NCBI GenBank assembly: GCA_029339505.1
Contig: JAQISU010000132.1
Location: 8,161,001 to 8,225,000 of the forward strand
Direction: 5' to 3'
DNA: 64,000 nucleotides
From: Unio delphinus
Taxonomy: Eukaryota; Mollusca; Bivalvia; Unionida; Unionidae
The notes under the pieces are model-generated. The model worked only from the letters and a program-made list of their open reading frames with translations. It made no database searches and was not told the DNA's origin. This document shows, piece by piece, positions 1 to 11,378 of this stretch (position 1 is the first letter of the stretch; each line of letters starts with the position of its first letter). The position numbers and the translations under genes were made by a program.

Positions 1-714
1 GAATACTGATTCCTATTTAAACTCAAGAATTAAACAACCTATCCGTTACAAGTTTTGTCTGATACAATTATTGTATTAGCTTAATATTTAATTATATATT
101 AATCTACCTCACCATCCGTGCTTCCACCAAACATATATATCCATTCTATTATGTAATATGTCAACGATTTTCCAATTTACCACTTCAGTTGCACAATATC
201 AAAGTTTCCATTACGACCAAACTTTCAAGTACCATACCAATCTTATTCATCGAAGCAACGTTCAAAACGGTTTTTCACATATGCTTCCTAGAATTGCTAT
301 TTTACATCTTTTTTTTTGGCGTCATCACAAGTCCTCTGCTTGATGAGAAAAGACCATTTCTGTTGCATCTGCTTGTATCACGTTTAGGTCAAAATGATGG
401 GTATTGTACATTAACGGAAAGCTTTATAAATTATTTCTATCAGACCATAGTACTACTTGTTGATGTAGGGGAAAAATCAAAATTCATCGTTTTTCACCAT
501 CAATATACACTTCATATACCTCTCTAGGTGTTTCGTCTGGTGATCATCTTATTATTTCAAAGAAGAAAAAACTTTCACATAATTGTACAATTAGGAAACA
601 GTCAGCGTGTTTTAATATTGAACTGAATACTACTTCTTGATTACCTCCTTCCCTTCGTAAAAATAAATATAATTGAATACTTCTTCTTAATGTATTACTA
701 GCAGAATACAATCT
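1..714. other. non-coding stretch
   Basis: I see no gene here. The short open frames near 158-527 have no recognisable motif, and their amino-acid make-up is what AT-rich random sequence gives. Confidence 0.5.
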
Positions 715-716
715 GA

Positions 717-759
<43 letters not shown>

Positions 760-896
760 GAATCAGATACATTTTAGGACATGACAGTGTATGCAATGTC
801 GAGCTCGCAACAATATTTAATAGACGTACAGCTTTATGTATAATAGATAATTATCAGGATTGCAAATATATCTTTTATAATACATTTTATTTTATT

Positions 897-984
<88 letters not shown>

Positions 985-1036
985 AATATATATATATATG
1001 TGTGTTTATAAATTTATATATGACTATATATATATG

Positions 1037-1070
<34 letters not shown>
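715..1070. repeat. two (TA)n microsatellites with a spacer
   Basis: Alternating TA runs occupy about 715-759 and 901-1070, the second with scattered interruptions (GTATATA, TGACTATA). The spacer is ordinary AT-rich sequence. Open frames across the tract are poly(Ile-Tyr) artefacts. Confidence 0.9.
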
Positions 1071-1075
<5 letters not shown>

Positions 1076-1182
1076 GGGAACGAACATTTGGAAATGTGAA
1101 CACATGAATATGAGAAGTGCAGTAAGCATTTGAACACCTATACAAGTGCATTAGTTAGCAAGATATAAACTGTAAATGGAAC

Positions 1183-1205
1183 GCACGTGCTATGTTAGCA
1201 CGTGC
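1183..1205. promoter_or_regulatory. perfect 23-bp palindrome with two CACGTG E-boxes
   Basis: Two 10-bp arms (GCACGTGCTA and its exact reverse complement) face each other across a 3-base loop, TGT. Each arm holds a CACGTG core, the classic binding site of bHLH-ZIP proteins such as USF, MITF and Myc/Max. The symmetry is seen; regulatory use is inferred. No gene start is visible nearby. Confidence 0.4.
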
Positions 1206-3758
1206 ATTGCCGTGGTCAACTCTCAGACCTTTAGTCGAGTGGGCAATTTGCCTTATAATATGTGTGTGATATTTGCATTTTTAACGTAGCTTCTCAACAC
1301 CAAAACCATTCAATATATAATCTTACCAAATTTTCCTGACACCAAGTATAACGAGACCACCCATATCCAAACAGAGCAAAGATTACATGTTTATCCCTGG
1401 TACCGCTCTCGCCATTATAACCTCTTTGACTTTTATAAAGAAATGTTAATGTATTGTTGATGCGATATGAACAGTGTACGCCGTTGTTGTAGCGAATTAC
1501 GATAATTCGTTACGGAATACGGAGGGATCAGTCCTTCGAAGGAAATCATGACCATAGAAACTGAGCAGAGAAAAGACAAATAATAATGTTGTGGATGGTT
1601 CGGATTTAGAAGATCCAAAAGTCACCTACAAATTTCATGGATTCCTATTTAAAAGGATGCCCAACCAATTAGCCGTAAATATAAGCGACGTCTTAATTCA
1701 TAGATATCTACGAAAACATTTTTACACTAACAAATATGATGCTTGAACCTAGAATAAGAATGATATTTGCATCCAGGAATGAGAATGATACCATGTGACA
1801 TAAATCTGAAGATTCAAAACCGATCCCGATAGTACACACTGGCATGGTACATTTTGCAGTAAAATGGGTTGTTAAATGCAAAGTTTAACTTCCCAACGAA
1901 TTATACCATCTCTTTGTACCTCACTAGTACCAAGTAAAGCTTACGTTTCTTTTGTGTCGTGTCTGTGCAGATTTATCTTACCAAGACCAAACTTTGTTAT
2001 CACACCGAGGATGAATGTGATTTGACCAGAATACCACTTGTTAATATTGTGGCAAAGGTACAGATTGCCCAACATGTACATTTACCAAAATGACGATCCC
2101 TCACATTTAGGCTTTTTCGCGAGCTGCAACATCGCGTTTGTGAAACTCAAATAATAAGATAGCAGCCTCCCCTCCTGGTGTCAGACTCCGAAAGACAAAC
2201 ACAAATTCAAAAAAAAAAAAAACTGTAGACATGGTCGTGCTTGCTTACTTAACCTTATGAAATTAAAAACAGGTAGGCAAATCTTCTTCTAAAGGGAAAC
2301 CCATATTACTGAGCTCAAATCCCGGAGGAGTTTATTACAAATTATACTTTGAATCTACACGCATGAATAAAAGTTGAACGCAGACAATATCTGTGTTGTA
2401 TTTTGTATTTCAGATATGCAAAGATTTTAATTTAGTGCAGCTAGAAAACAGGGTAAACATAAAACACCCCCTAAACATGAATAAAACTGACTTGATGTGT
2501 TTTATATTATAATTTTTTTTTTATACGCATACAACGTCGTGTAAATGACAAGCGACACTATTTTATATATTGGGTTTTCTTCGACGCGGCTTATCGTTAT
2601 CATCGGTACATATATAATCGCTTCCCATATCAACAATAACTATATTCACGAATATGATGCCTTCCTGGATATTTAACACCCGGTAAGCCATGAAGTTTTT
2701 CTACACGTCCTGCGCTAGTAATAAGCGGCGCGTTAAAGTGTCTTCAATATGTTAACAGCGCATCAGTCTTCCGAAGGAAAACTCTCCGACTATTGCACGG
2801 AGACCTTTGCGTCATTGACAAAACCCACACATAAACAAGCAAGCCATATTTTTGGAAACAACCTCAACCATGACATGCATGTCAGATGCGCCAGTACCAA
2901 TTTTGGCAACCGCGGTCATGATTTGAGAATTACCATATCAAGGTACCAAAGCCGCAACCGCAGCGGATTCAAATTTTTTTTAACATATCATATAGCAGTT
3001 AGAGACTGCTACTCACCCTGATGCGTATATGGTTGAGTACTTGCTTTTAATATTCGCTCTAAAACACTTGGAAGTGTGTATTAATTGTTCAGTTCCTTCT
3101 CCTATTACTGTATTCAGTGATTCAACTTACTTTCGTCGGCGGAATGAAACAAATAGATGTATCGTTTAGATGACGTTTTCATGTTGCAAGGATATAACAT
3201 TACTTTTAGGCGATGTTTTTAATGAGCGAGTTGCGCAAGAAATTCCACGGTCCTAATTATTTTGCCGCTATTCTGTATAGAATATTCGTATGTTCAGGAA
3301 AGGTTGAACTGTCATATATTTCGTTTAAGTAGATTTTGAATATAATAGTCGAACTATAATATAAATATTTGTAATTGATATCACCCAGCAGCTTCCTGGA
3401 ATTACAGGGAGTTGACATGCCGTGCAAAACTAAGCTGGAAGTCAAGAACAGTTGTGTGTGATGTCTCTAATAATACCATAAACTGAAGAATCTTCGCTTG
3501 CAAGTAATACCCTGGCTTGTGCTGTAATTCAGGAGTGAATGGTGTTGAAGGAATATAGCCACGACAGCTCCCTTTCCGTTGGATATTTAATTGTTTAAAT
3601 ACAAGAAAACTTTCTCCCAGCATTATTGCAATAAAAATCATGTGTTGCTAGTAAAAACAGCAATTGATGTTGATGAACATACACGTGAATGTGTTTTACA
3701 AATGACAAGAGAGCGTCATAAACAAACTGAAGGTTTTGTATTTCGAAAAGACCACACG

Positions 3759-3761
<3 letters not shown>
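1206..3761. other. non-coding stretch
   Basis: No recognisable coding or repeat homology. Frames at 2749-3021 (+), 3257-3641 (-) and similar are short and carry no motif. There is a poly(A) run near 2209-2221. Confidence 0.45.

Positions 3762-3842
<81 letters not shown>
3762..3842. repeat. (TA)n microsatellite
   Basis: About 80 bases of uninterrupted TA alternation. It produces poly(Ile-Tyr) open frames on both strands that are not genes. Confidence 0.95.
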
Positions 3843-3845
<3 letters not shown>

Positions 3846-4053
3846 TATCTTCGACAAAACTTACAAAAATATATCATGTGTGCAATGTGTAAAAGTTATC
3901 TTGTATTATAGTATTCAAAAGAATGGATAAAATATGGCTATAAGCTTTCCCCAGAACGATCGACTAGCATTACTCAATATTATAATCGCAGTTGCGATCT
4001 GCATACCAAGATTGATTAGGAGTGGCAAACATAATCAATTAACTTGTGTAATA

Positions 4054-4413
4054 TACCGTATTTGATTTATCGTTTTATGTCCGAGACGTCAGACTTAATA
4101 AAAAAATGCTTCCGGTGAGATGGAAATTATTGTACAATTGTATATTACACTATATTGTTCTGCTAATATATCTCGGAAATTAGTGTTATAGTATCGACAA
4201 TTGAAAGGACATTGGTCAAATACGACTTCACTTGTGTTGCTTGCCGTATTTGATTTATAGTTTTATGTCCAAGACGTCATAATTAATAAATCAATGCTTG
4301 CTTTGAGATTGAAATTTTAAGGACAAAGTTATATTAAACTATATTGTGATGCTATTATATCTTGGAAATTAATGTTATAGTATCGACCATTGAAAGGAAA
4401 ATGAGCAAATACG
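4054..4413. repeat. diverged tandem duplication, two copies of about 175 bp
   Basis: Copy 1 (4054-4224) and copy 2 (4243-4413) share the order CCGTATTTGATTTA, GTTTTATGTCC, GACGTCA, TATTATATCT-like, GGAAATTA, GTTATAGTATCGAC and TTGAAAGGA, with many substitutions and few gaps. This is an old local duplication. No coding content is seen. Confidence 0.75.
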
Positions 4414-4628
4414 TTAATGTACTAGTTGGAAGATTACAAATAATCAACTTTGTACGGAAATTAAATTATATAATTCATTTTAATACCGTTTCTGTATGTT
4501 TATGCACAATATGAGTTATTTACATTGATGCAAATCTTCATGAAATACATTGAAAATGTTTAATTAACGCAGCACAAACTATTCAAAAAAAGGGAAATTC
4601 CTAGACTTCAGATACATTTCGTACATTA

Positions 4629-4852
4629 CAAGCCATTCGTACATTACATTACATTACATTACATTACATTACATTACATTACGTTACGTTACGTTACGTT
4701 ACGTTACGTTACATTACGTTACGTTACGTTACGTTACGTTACGTTACGTTACATTACATTACATTACATTACGTTACGTTACGTTACGTTACGTTACGTT
4801 ACGCTACGTTACGTTACGTTACATTACATTACATTACATTACATTACGTTAA
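4629..4852. repeat. pentanucleotide satellite (ACATT)n / (ACGTT)n
   Basis: About 44 units of a 5-bp repeat. The units form blocks: runs of ACATT, then ACGTT, then back again several times, with one GCTAC variant near 4801. The two unit types differ by one CpG-linked transition. Confidence 0.95.
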
Positions 4853-6421
4853 GTTCGAAATGCTTACTCAGCTTGTACAATTCTAGCAAAGTTGAAACAA
4901 ATTGAGTACAAATTAAGCCAAGGAAATAATAGATTGTACAATTCAAGTCAGGTTAAGTTCCTGGTACATTTCGTGAAACTATATGTAAGAAACTTAGGTT
5001 CAGGTTCATATCAAGAGAAACATATTTGCACAAGTGAAACGGATAAATAGAATATAAACAAACTATATATATTGTTTAATGATTTATGTGAGTTTAATTT
5101 AAAAGTTTAAAGCTTTAAAATGAACACAGTTGTTTAATCGAACAGTTAGATCTATAAAACTAATAAAATTACATTTTTGTAAATAAGGGCATACTGTTTC
5201 CCTCATATTTCACTCAACACAACTTTTGTTTTGCTAATCTGTATCCAAGTCCAAATAAAATATACCAGTTTATGATTTTGAAACATATCGGACATAGGTC
5301 GCCATTGTAAGGAGAGATCATATTATTATATTATTACGAAAGCAAATGTTCCGTAAAATAATTCACCCAGATAAGAGAATATAGTTAACGTATCTGCAGA
5401 GCTATTCTTTCTCTGGAGAGCTTCTGCAAGTGTAATAAAGCTAGCGAACGGATACCAATACTGGTATAAACGTCTTTCAACAATGAATTATCCTAAACAA
5501 ATAACGGCAATCTAAATAATCAAATTGACAATGAAAAACCCGAACGTATCACTTTTCGCTTTATACATAATCCTCAGCGTCACATCTAACCGAACGCAAT
5601 TGTTTCAAAAGTGATATAATCATTTTGGTCATTATGATATATGTTTATAATTTATGGTGTCTGCCTTTGCCTGAAGAAAAGATGTGCTACATATCCCATA
5701 CTAAGATGAAACTATATATACGATGTAATATGCCAATGTTCATTAACTAAAGATGTTCCATGTATGTATAACTCGTAGCATATTCTTAGAAATAATAGTA
5801 TTACAAAGATAAAGTAGCTAATTGTGTTTCAAGCCTTGTCATAGCACAAACGAACGGTTGATATTTAATTGCAATTTAAAACGTTCATTTTAATTGATGT
5901 AGTTGAAGAAAGCCTGAGGAACACTACCTTAGTTCCTCAGTCATTCCAATTGTTTGTCGTTAGCTATGTTGTAATTTTCTAAAATGCATTTCTTTTGTTA
6001 AGAAGCTTAACTAATTATCCACCACCACCATGCCGTTTTATGTTGTAATTTCTCGCATCACTAAGACCCTAGACATTATTCTCCGTGTGATGATTTCACA
6101 GCGCAAAAATGAACTCTTAGACCTGTTCTATTTTATTTCTGCCATGATATTATCTTAAGTAGTCATCGGACACGTGTTTTATGATGTGTTATGGCGTGTT
6201 TTATGACGTATGACGTGTGCTATGACGTGTGTTATTTGTTATTTACAACCGCATATCTCCTCCCCAGAACTCGTCTAAAGGTAAGGATGTAAAATTTAAG
6301 ATGATTACTTATATTCTTCTCAACAGCAAGCATGTACTGAATGATATCAAAACAAATGTATGCCAGTTTTGATGCGATATTCTCAATTCTCAAAATAGCA
6401 CTATATTTGCTCAAAAATATA
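4853..6421. other. non-coding stretch with one hairpin
   Basis: No gene seen. A clean 9-bp stem (CTGAGGAAC / GTTCCTCAG) with a 9-base loop lies at 5914-5940. Near 6170-6240 there is a loose array of ATGACGTGT-like words. Confidence 0.5.
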
Positions 6422-6532
6422 GGTGACGATGGAATTAAACATGACAAAATGTCTCAAAGGTGACGATGGAATTAAACATGACAAAATGTCTCAAAGGTGA
6501 CGATGGAATTAAACATGACAAAATGTCTCAAA
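6422..6532. repeat. 37-bp tandem repeat, three perfect copies
   Basis: Three identical units start at 6422, 6459 and 6496. Each begins GGTGACGATGGAATT and ends GTCTCAAA. Perfect identity suggests a recent expansion. Confidence 0.95.
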
Positions 6533-7389
6533 AAAACAGTAAAACTGTTAAACTAAAAGGTTAACAATATCGTAATGATATTAACGAAAAATATTACGTG
6601 TCTAAGAGAATATTTATTCTAGACAAATATGTAGTTTTATAGTACGCAAGTTCGTTCCATCCAATTATAAATGGCCTTATAAAATTACATTAGATTTTGT
6701 CAGATTAAGTAATTGTATTAGATAGTAAATAACATTGCACAGCTATATACAGGCTTGTCTCATATGTTCAGAGTTTCAAATGGTAAATGTTATTTTAATA
6801 TTTCTTAATATGTTGTCTAATCAATTCATTGCATCGAACGAGAGTTGACATTTTAAAATTGTTTCTTAAAATAGTATATACTCATTCAGTGTCTTTAATG
6901 TTTAATGGCAATTTGAAGTTGCATAACATTTTGTTTCATCACAAATACATTGAATAAAATCGTTTCCTCTAAGAAAAAGATCTAACATGGCGGTTAGTGT
7001 CAAATACCAGTGGGAAACACTCTAACTGCCCGAGTGATTTCTTTAAAAGGCACAGACAGATTCAGATATGTGTGCTGGAAAATGTTACATATTCATACTT
7101 GCTATGTCTATACATTTTCAGCCAATTAATGTGCACTATATGATTCATAAGGGAACCATTCTATTAAATCGTGCAAACATTACGCCTTCATTATGATATG
7201 TTAGTAATTAAACTTACCTTTTGACACGGTTCCCATTGATACTTAGAATGAAGTTTAATTGTTGCCTAATCCACAGAATTTGTATATTAAAAAAATTAAA
7301 TTTATTGAATCTCTGATGGTACCAACCTGAATATTAGTAAGGAAACCTTACATAAAAACCTAACGTTTGCACGGCCCGTGACACAAAAC
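6533..7389. other. non-coding stretch
   Basis: Nothing recognisable; plain AT-rich sequence. Confidence 0.4.
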
Positions 7390-7850
7390 ACAAAATGTAT
7401 TCTCTGTGCTATGTTTCACTGACAGACTCCAGTCCAACATACCTATCCAGTCTGACCCATGTGTATACACTAGCTAGATCCTTACGCTCTTCTTCTGATA
7501 ATCGTATACTCATTGTTCCCAAGGTGAAAACAAAGTCATATGGACAACGTTCGTTTGCACACCGGGGCCCGGCGACGTGGAACGAATTGCCCATTGAAAT
7601 TAGACACAAAGACACAATGGTTCCTCTTTAGAGTGCTCTTAAGACTCACCTGTTTCGACTGCAAGGACAAACTTAGCGACCTAATCATGTTTTGTATCTT
7701 ATATGTTTTGAGGATGTTTTTATGTTTTCCAATTTCATAGTTTTTGTCATTTTTTGTTCTGTAGTGTAGTGATATCATTATTGATGGTGTAAAGCGCGTA
7801 GAGCTTCGTAAGATTAGGCGCTACTCCCAAATAAATGCAAATATAACTCA
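7390..7850 (+). mobile_element. 3' end of a non-LTR retrotransposon (CR1/L2-like LINE)
   Basis: The frame 7395-7631 encodes the region that follows the reverse transcriptase in many animal LINE ORF2 proteins. It has a YLSSL..VYT stretch, LRSSSD, a basic PKVKTKSYGQRSF segment, then PATWNELPIEIR. A stop at 7629-7631 is followed, in another frame, by LKTHLF-like residues, so the frame is broken. The element ends with a non-coding tail at 7789-7842 (GTAAAGCGCGTAGAGCTTCG ... GGCGCTAC ... AATAAATGCAAAT) typical of such 3' ends. The bulk of the polymerase and all of the 5' part are missing, as expected from 5' truncation. The exact clade is not certain. Confidence 0.8.
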
Positions 7851-8197
7851 GATACCCAATATATGTCGTTTTGACGACGAGGAAACATTAGTTGTAATCA
7901 TAATCCATAGGGATTCTCAAGGTATAAAATTGAACTGGTACAACATTACATATCAATATACTGGTAATCAGGAAATTGAATTCTGTATAAGGCCATACTA
8001 ATGATAATTAAGACGTCTTAACACAAGACATTTCTTCTTTGGATAAGTTATATATTATCACATGTGATGTATGAAATGCTGTGCAGGGTATGGAACATGA
8101 TACACATATTTTGATCATAACGAATTTGCATTAGTCTTGGTCTTACAGGTAATGTAAACAGAACAATCTATCTGAATTTGAAGGATCAAATTTTGAA

Positions 8198-8201
<4 letters not shown>

Positions 8202-8282
<81 letters not shown>
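8202..8282. repeat. (TA)n microsatellite
   Basis: TA alternation with one interruption near 8269. It abuts the left edge of the first copy of the 1.2-kb duplication. Confidence 0.95.
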
Positions 8283-9522
8283 CCTCGTCAGGTAATCTGA
8301 TTGGCTTGAAACAAAGGTCATTCTTGGCTGTTGTGGACTGTGTAGAAACAGCTACCTGGATACAATACATTAAATGTTCTTTTTACCGCTTAATAGTGTG
8401 CACTCTTATTATAAGTATGTACTATCTTACATAGTTTCTCTCGTCAAATGTGAAAATTTCATGAAAATATAAACTATTTTCTTATAAACACGATAACAAT
8501 CTAAATATTCCATTTGTTTTAGAATTTCACAATCTCTGTTGCTGTGATTGAATAATCTCAAAGTCCTCTTTTTGTTGAGAATCGTTTTATACACGTTACG
8601 AAAATAATTCTTTGCATTCCTTTGAACTCTCCCTATCCGGAAATATGTAGCCCCCATCGATATCATATTCATCAACGCCTAAATTGTATTACTAAGCAAT
8701 GCGTAACATGCTACACATTTTGTATAGGCTGTGGAGAAATCGTGCGTTTGGAGCTGTGCGATGGAAAGTAAATCTCTTTTTTTACATCGGGGTGCACATA
8801 ACCCAGAAAGCAGCATATTTCTCCTATCCACATTTAATTTATCATAGTCAAATTTGACAACACATATTTATCCTATGCACATTATCAACAAAGTCAAAAT
8901 TTACATCAAATTTGTATTGCGAAATGTTGCTGTAAAATCTTATGTGTATCTGTATTATGTGATAGAGGAAGCAAATGTGTTGTATTTATCAAAATTTCAA
9001 TAGCGTCTTGCATTTGCATTTATTGCATTGCCAATTAATACCTGGACGTTAATATCGCAATAATTCAGCAATTAATCTGATTTAGGACAATTGGGTATAT
9101 TTTTCGTCCTTTTTGTCCCATCAGCCCACTTTGCTCTATTAATATTAGTTCCGTTTAATTTGTCAAGCTCCTATTAACGGACCGAATTAAAAAATTAGTA
9201 TCAAGGTCTTCCGTTTATAGTATATGCATCATATGCCCCTGTTTAATAAGGAATGTGTTGTTTTCATAGTCTGATATTTTAGATCGTCGAGTTTCTTTTT
9301 TAATGTGAAATTTAACAAAACTAAATTTCGCCTCATTAGAATACAGACATCCGTATCATAGGTATCCACATATTTTGATTATTCAGAGTCACAGGGTAAA
9401 GCGTTTATCTTAAAATAGATATTTTACTGTATGCTGATACCATTGTAAAGTCAGGAATATGACTTTTCTTTGCTGCTGTTAAGCCTATTTCCACCAGTAA
9501 ACGCATATTATTTTATTCATAC
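8283..9522. repeat. 1.2-kb duplicated segment, copy 1
   Basis: Homologous along its length to 10,189-11,378. Shared anchors include AAACAGCTACCTGGATA, CATGAAAATATAAAC, CCCTATCC.GAAATATGTAG, ATCAACAAAGTCAAAATTTA, TGTATCTGTATTATGTGATA, AATTAATACCTGGACGTTAA and GATCGTCGAGTTTC. Copy 1 carries about 58 extra bases around 8811-8870, apparently a small internal duplication. No coding frame survives in both copies. It may be a non-autonomous mobile element or a segmental duplication. Confidence 0.85.
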
Positions 9523-9609
9523 AATGTACTGTTGTCGACATTTCCTTAATCAACATCTCTAGACCACGACAAAAAAGTTTAAAAAGATAGTTAAAAAGTG
9601 CAACACTGA

Positions 9610-10174
9610 AATGTATGTATGTATGTATGTATGTATGTATGTATGTATGTATGTATGTATGTATGTATGTATGTATGTATGTATGTATGTATGTATGTAT
9701 GTATGTATGAATGTATATATGTATGTATGTATGTTTGTATGTATGTATGTATGTATGTATGTATGTATGTATGTATGTATGTATGTATGTATGTATGTAT
9801 GTATGTATGTATGTATCTATGGGTGTGTGTGTGTGTGTGTGTGTATGCATTCATGGATGCATGTATGCATGCATGCATGCATGTATGTATGTATGTATGC
9901 ATGTATGTATGTATCAACGTACGAAAGTACGTACGTTGGTATGTATGGATGTATGCATGCATGGATGCATGTATGCATGCATGCATGCATGTATGTATGT
10001 ATGTATGTATGTATGTATGTATGTATGTATGTATGTATGTATGTATGTATGTATGTATGTATGTATGTATGTATGTATGTATGCATGCATGCATGCATGC
10101 ATGCATGTATGTATGTATGTATGAATGTATGTATGTATGTATGTATGTATGTGTGTATGTATGTTTATATGTTA
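9610..10174. repeat. long (ATGT)n / (ATGC)n tetranucleotide tract
   Basis: About 560 bases of ATGT repeats, interrupted by ATGCATGC blocks (9846-9890, 9955-9990, 10082-10106), a (GT)n run at 9823-9842 and a unique core near 9913-9945 containing GTACGAAAGTACGTACGTTG. The Met-Tyr-Val-Cys open frames on both strands are artefacts. Confidence 0.95.
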
Positions 10175-10188
10175 ATCTGTTAGTTTCA

Positions 10189-11378
10189 TGATCTCGTCTT
10201 CGTCAGAGAATCTGTTTGGCTGGTACCAAAGGTCATTATTTTCCGTTGTGGACTTTGTTGAAACAGCTACCTGGATAAAATACATTAAACCTTCTTTGTG
10301 CCGCTTGATAGTGTGTACCCTTGCTATAGATATGTACAATTTTGCATAGTGTCTCTCATCCAATGTAAAGTTTTTCATGAAAATATAAACAATATGATTA
10401 AACAACACGATAACAGCCTAAATATTATATTTTTTATCAGTAATTCACAATCTCTGTGGCTGTGATTGAATTATCAAAAAGTCTTCTTTTTTGTTGAAAC
10501 GCATTTTTTTTACATGGTTTGCAAATAATTATTTGCATTCCTTTGAATTCTCCCTATCCAGAAATATGTAGCCCCCACCGATATTACATTCACCAACGCC
10601 TAAATTGCATTACCAAGCGATGCGTAACATCCTACACAATTTTATCGGCTGTGGAAAAATTGTGCTTTTGGAGCTGTGAGGTGCACAGTAAATCTCTTTT
10701 TTAAATCGGGGTGAATATAACCCAGAAAGCAGCATATTTATCCTATTCACGTTATCAACAAAGTCAAAATTTACATCAAGTTTTTATTGCGAGATGTTGC
10801 TGTAAAATCTTATGTGTATCTGTATTATGTGATAGAGGAAACATATATGTTGTATTTATCAAAATTTCAATAGCGTCTTGCATTTGCATTTATTGCATTG
10901 CCAATTAATACCTGGACGTTAATATCGCAATAATTCAGCAATGAATCTGACAATATTGGATATGTTTCGTTGTTTCAACCCATTTAGCTCTATTATTATT
11001 AGCTCTGTTTAAGTTGTCAAGATTCTATTGACGGAGTGAGATAGAGAATTGTTATCAGCTTCTCTCTTTGATGGAATGTGCATCATATGCCCCTGTTTAA
11101 TAATGAATGTGTTGTTTTATAGTCTGACATTTTCGATCGTCGAGTTTCTTTTTGTATGCGACTTTTTGACAAATCAACTAAAATTCGCCTCATTAGAATG
11201 CATACATCAGTATCATAGGTATCCATGTATTTTGCTTATTCAGAGTCACGAGGTAAAGAGTTTATCTTAAAAAAGATGTTTTACTTTATGCTGACACTAC
11301 TGAAAGGTCAGGTATATTGCGTTTCTTTGCTGATTTTAAGCCTATTCCCACCAGAATAACGCAGATTACCTTATTCAT
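10189..11378. repeat. 1.2-kb duplicated segment, copy 2
   Basis: Direct-orientation partner of 8283-9522, with the same anchor order. Substitutions and small indels are spread throughout, so the duplication is not recent. Its left edge also abuts a simple repeat, here the tetranucleotide tract. Confidence 0.85.

Noticed and set aside
896..1129. Open frames of alternating Ile-Tyr across (TA)n tracts (also 3591-3911, 8115-8370, 55,449-55,829)
   Set aside because: They are translations of dinucleotide repeats with no non-repeat coding evidence.
9485..10191. Long Met-Tyr-Val-Cys and His-Thr-Tyr-Ile frames on both strands
   Set aside because: They are translations of the tetranucleotide tract, open in several frames at once.
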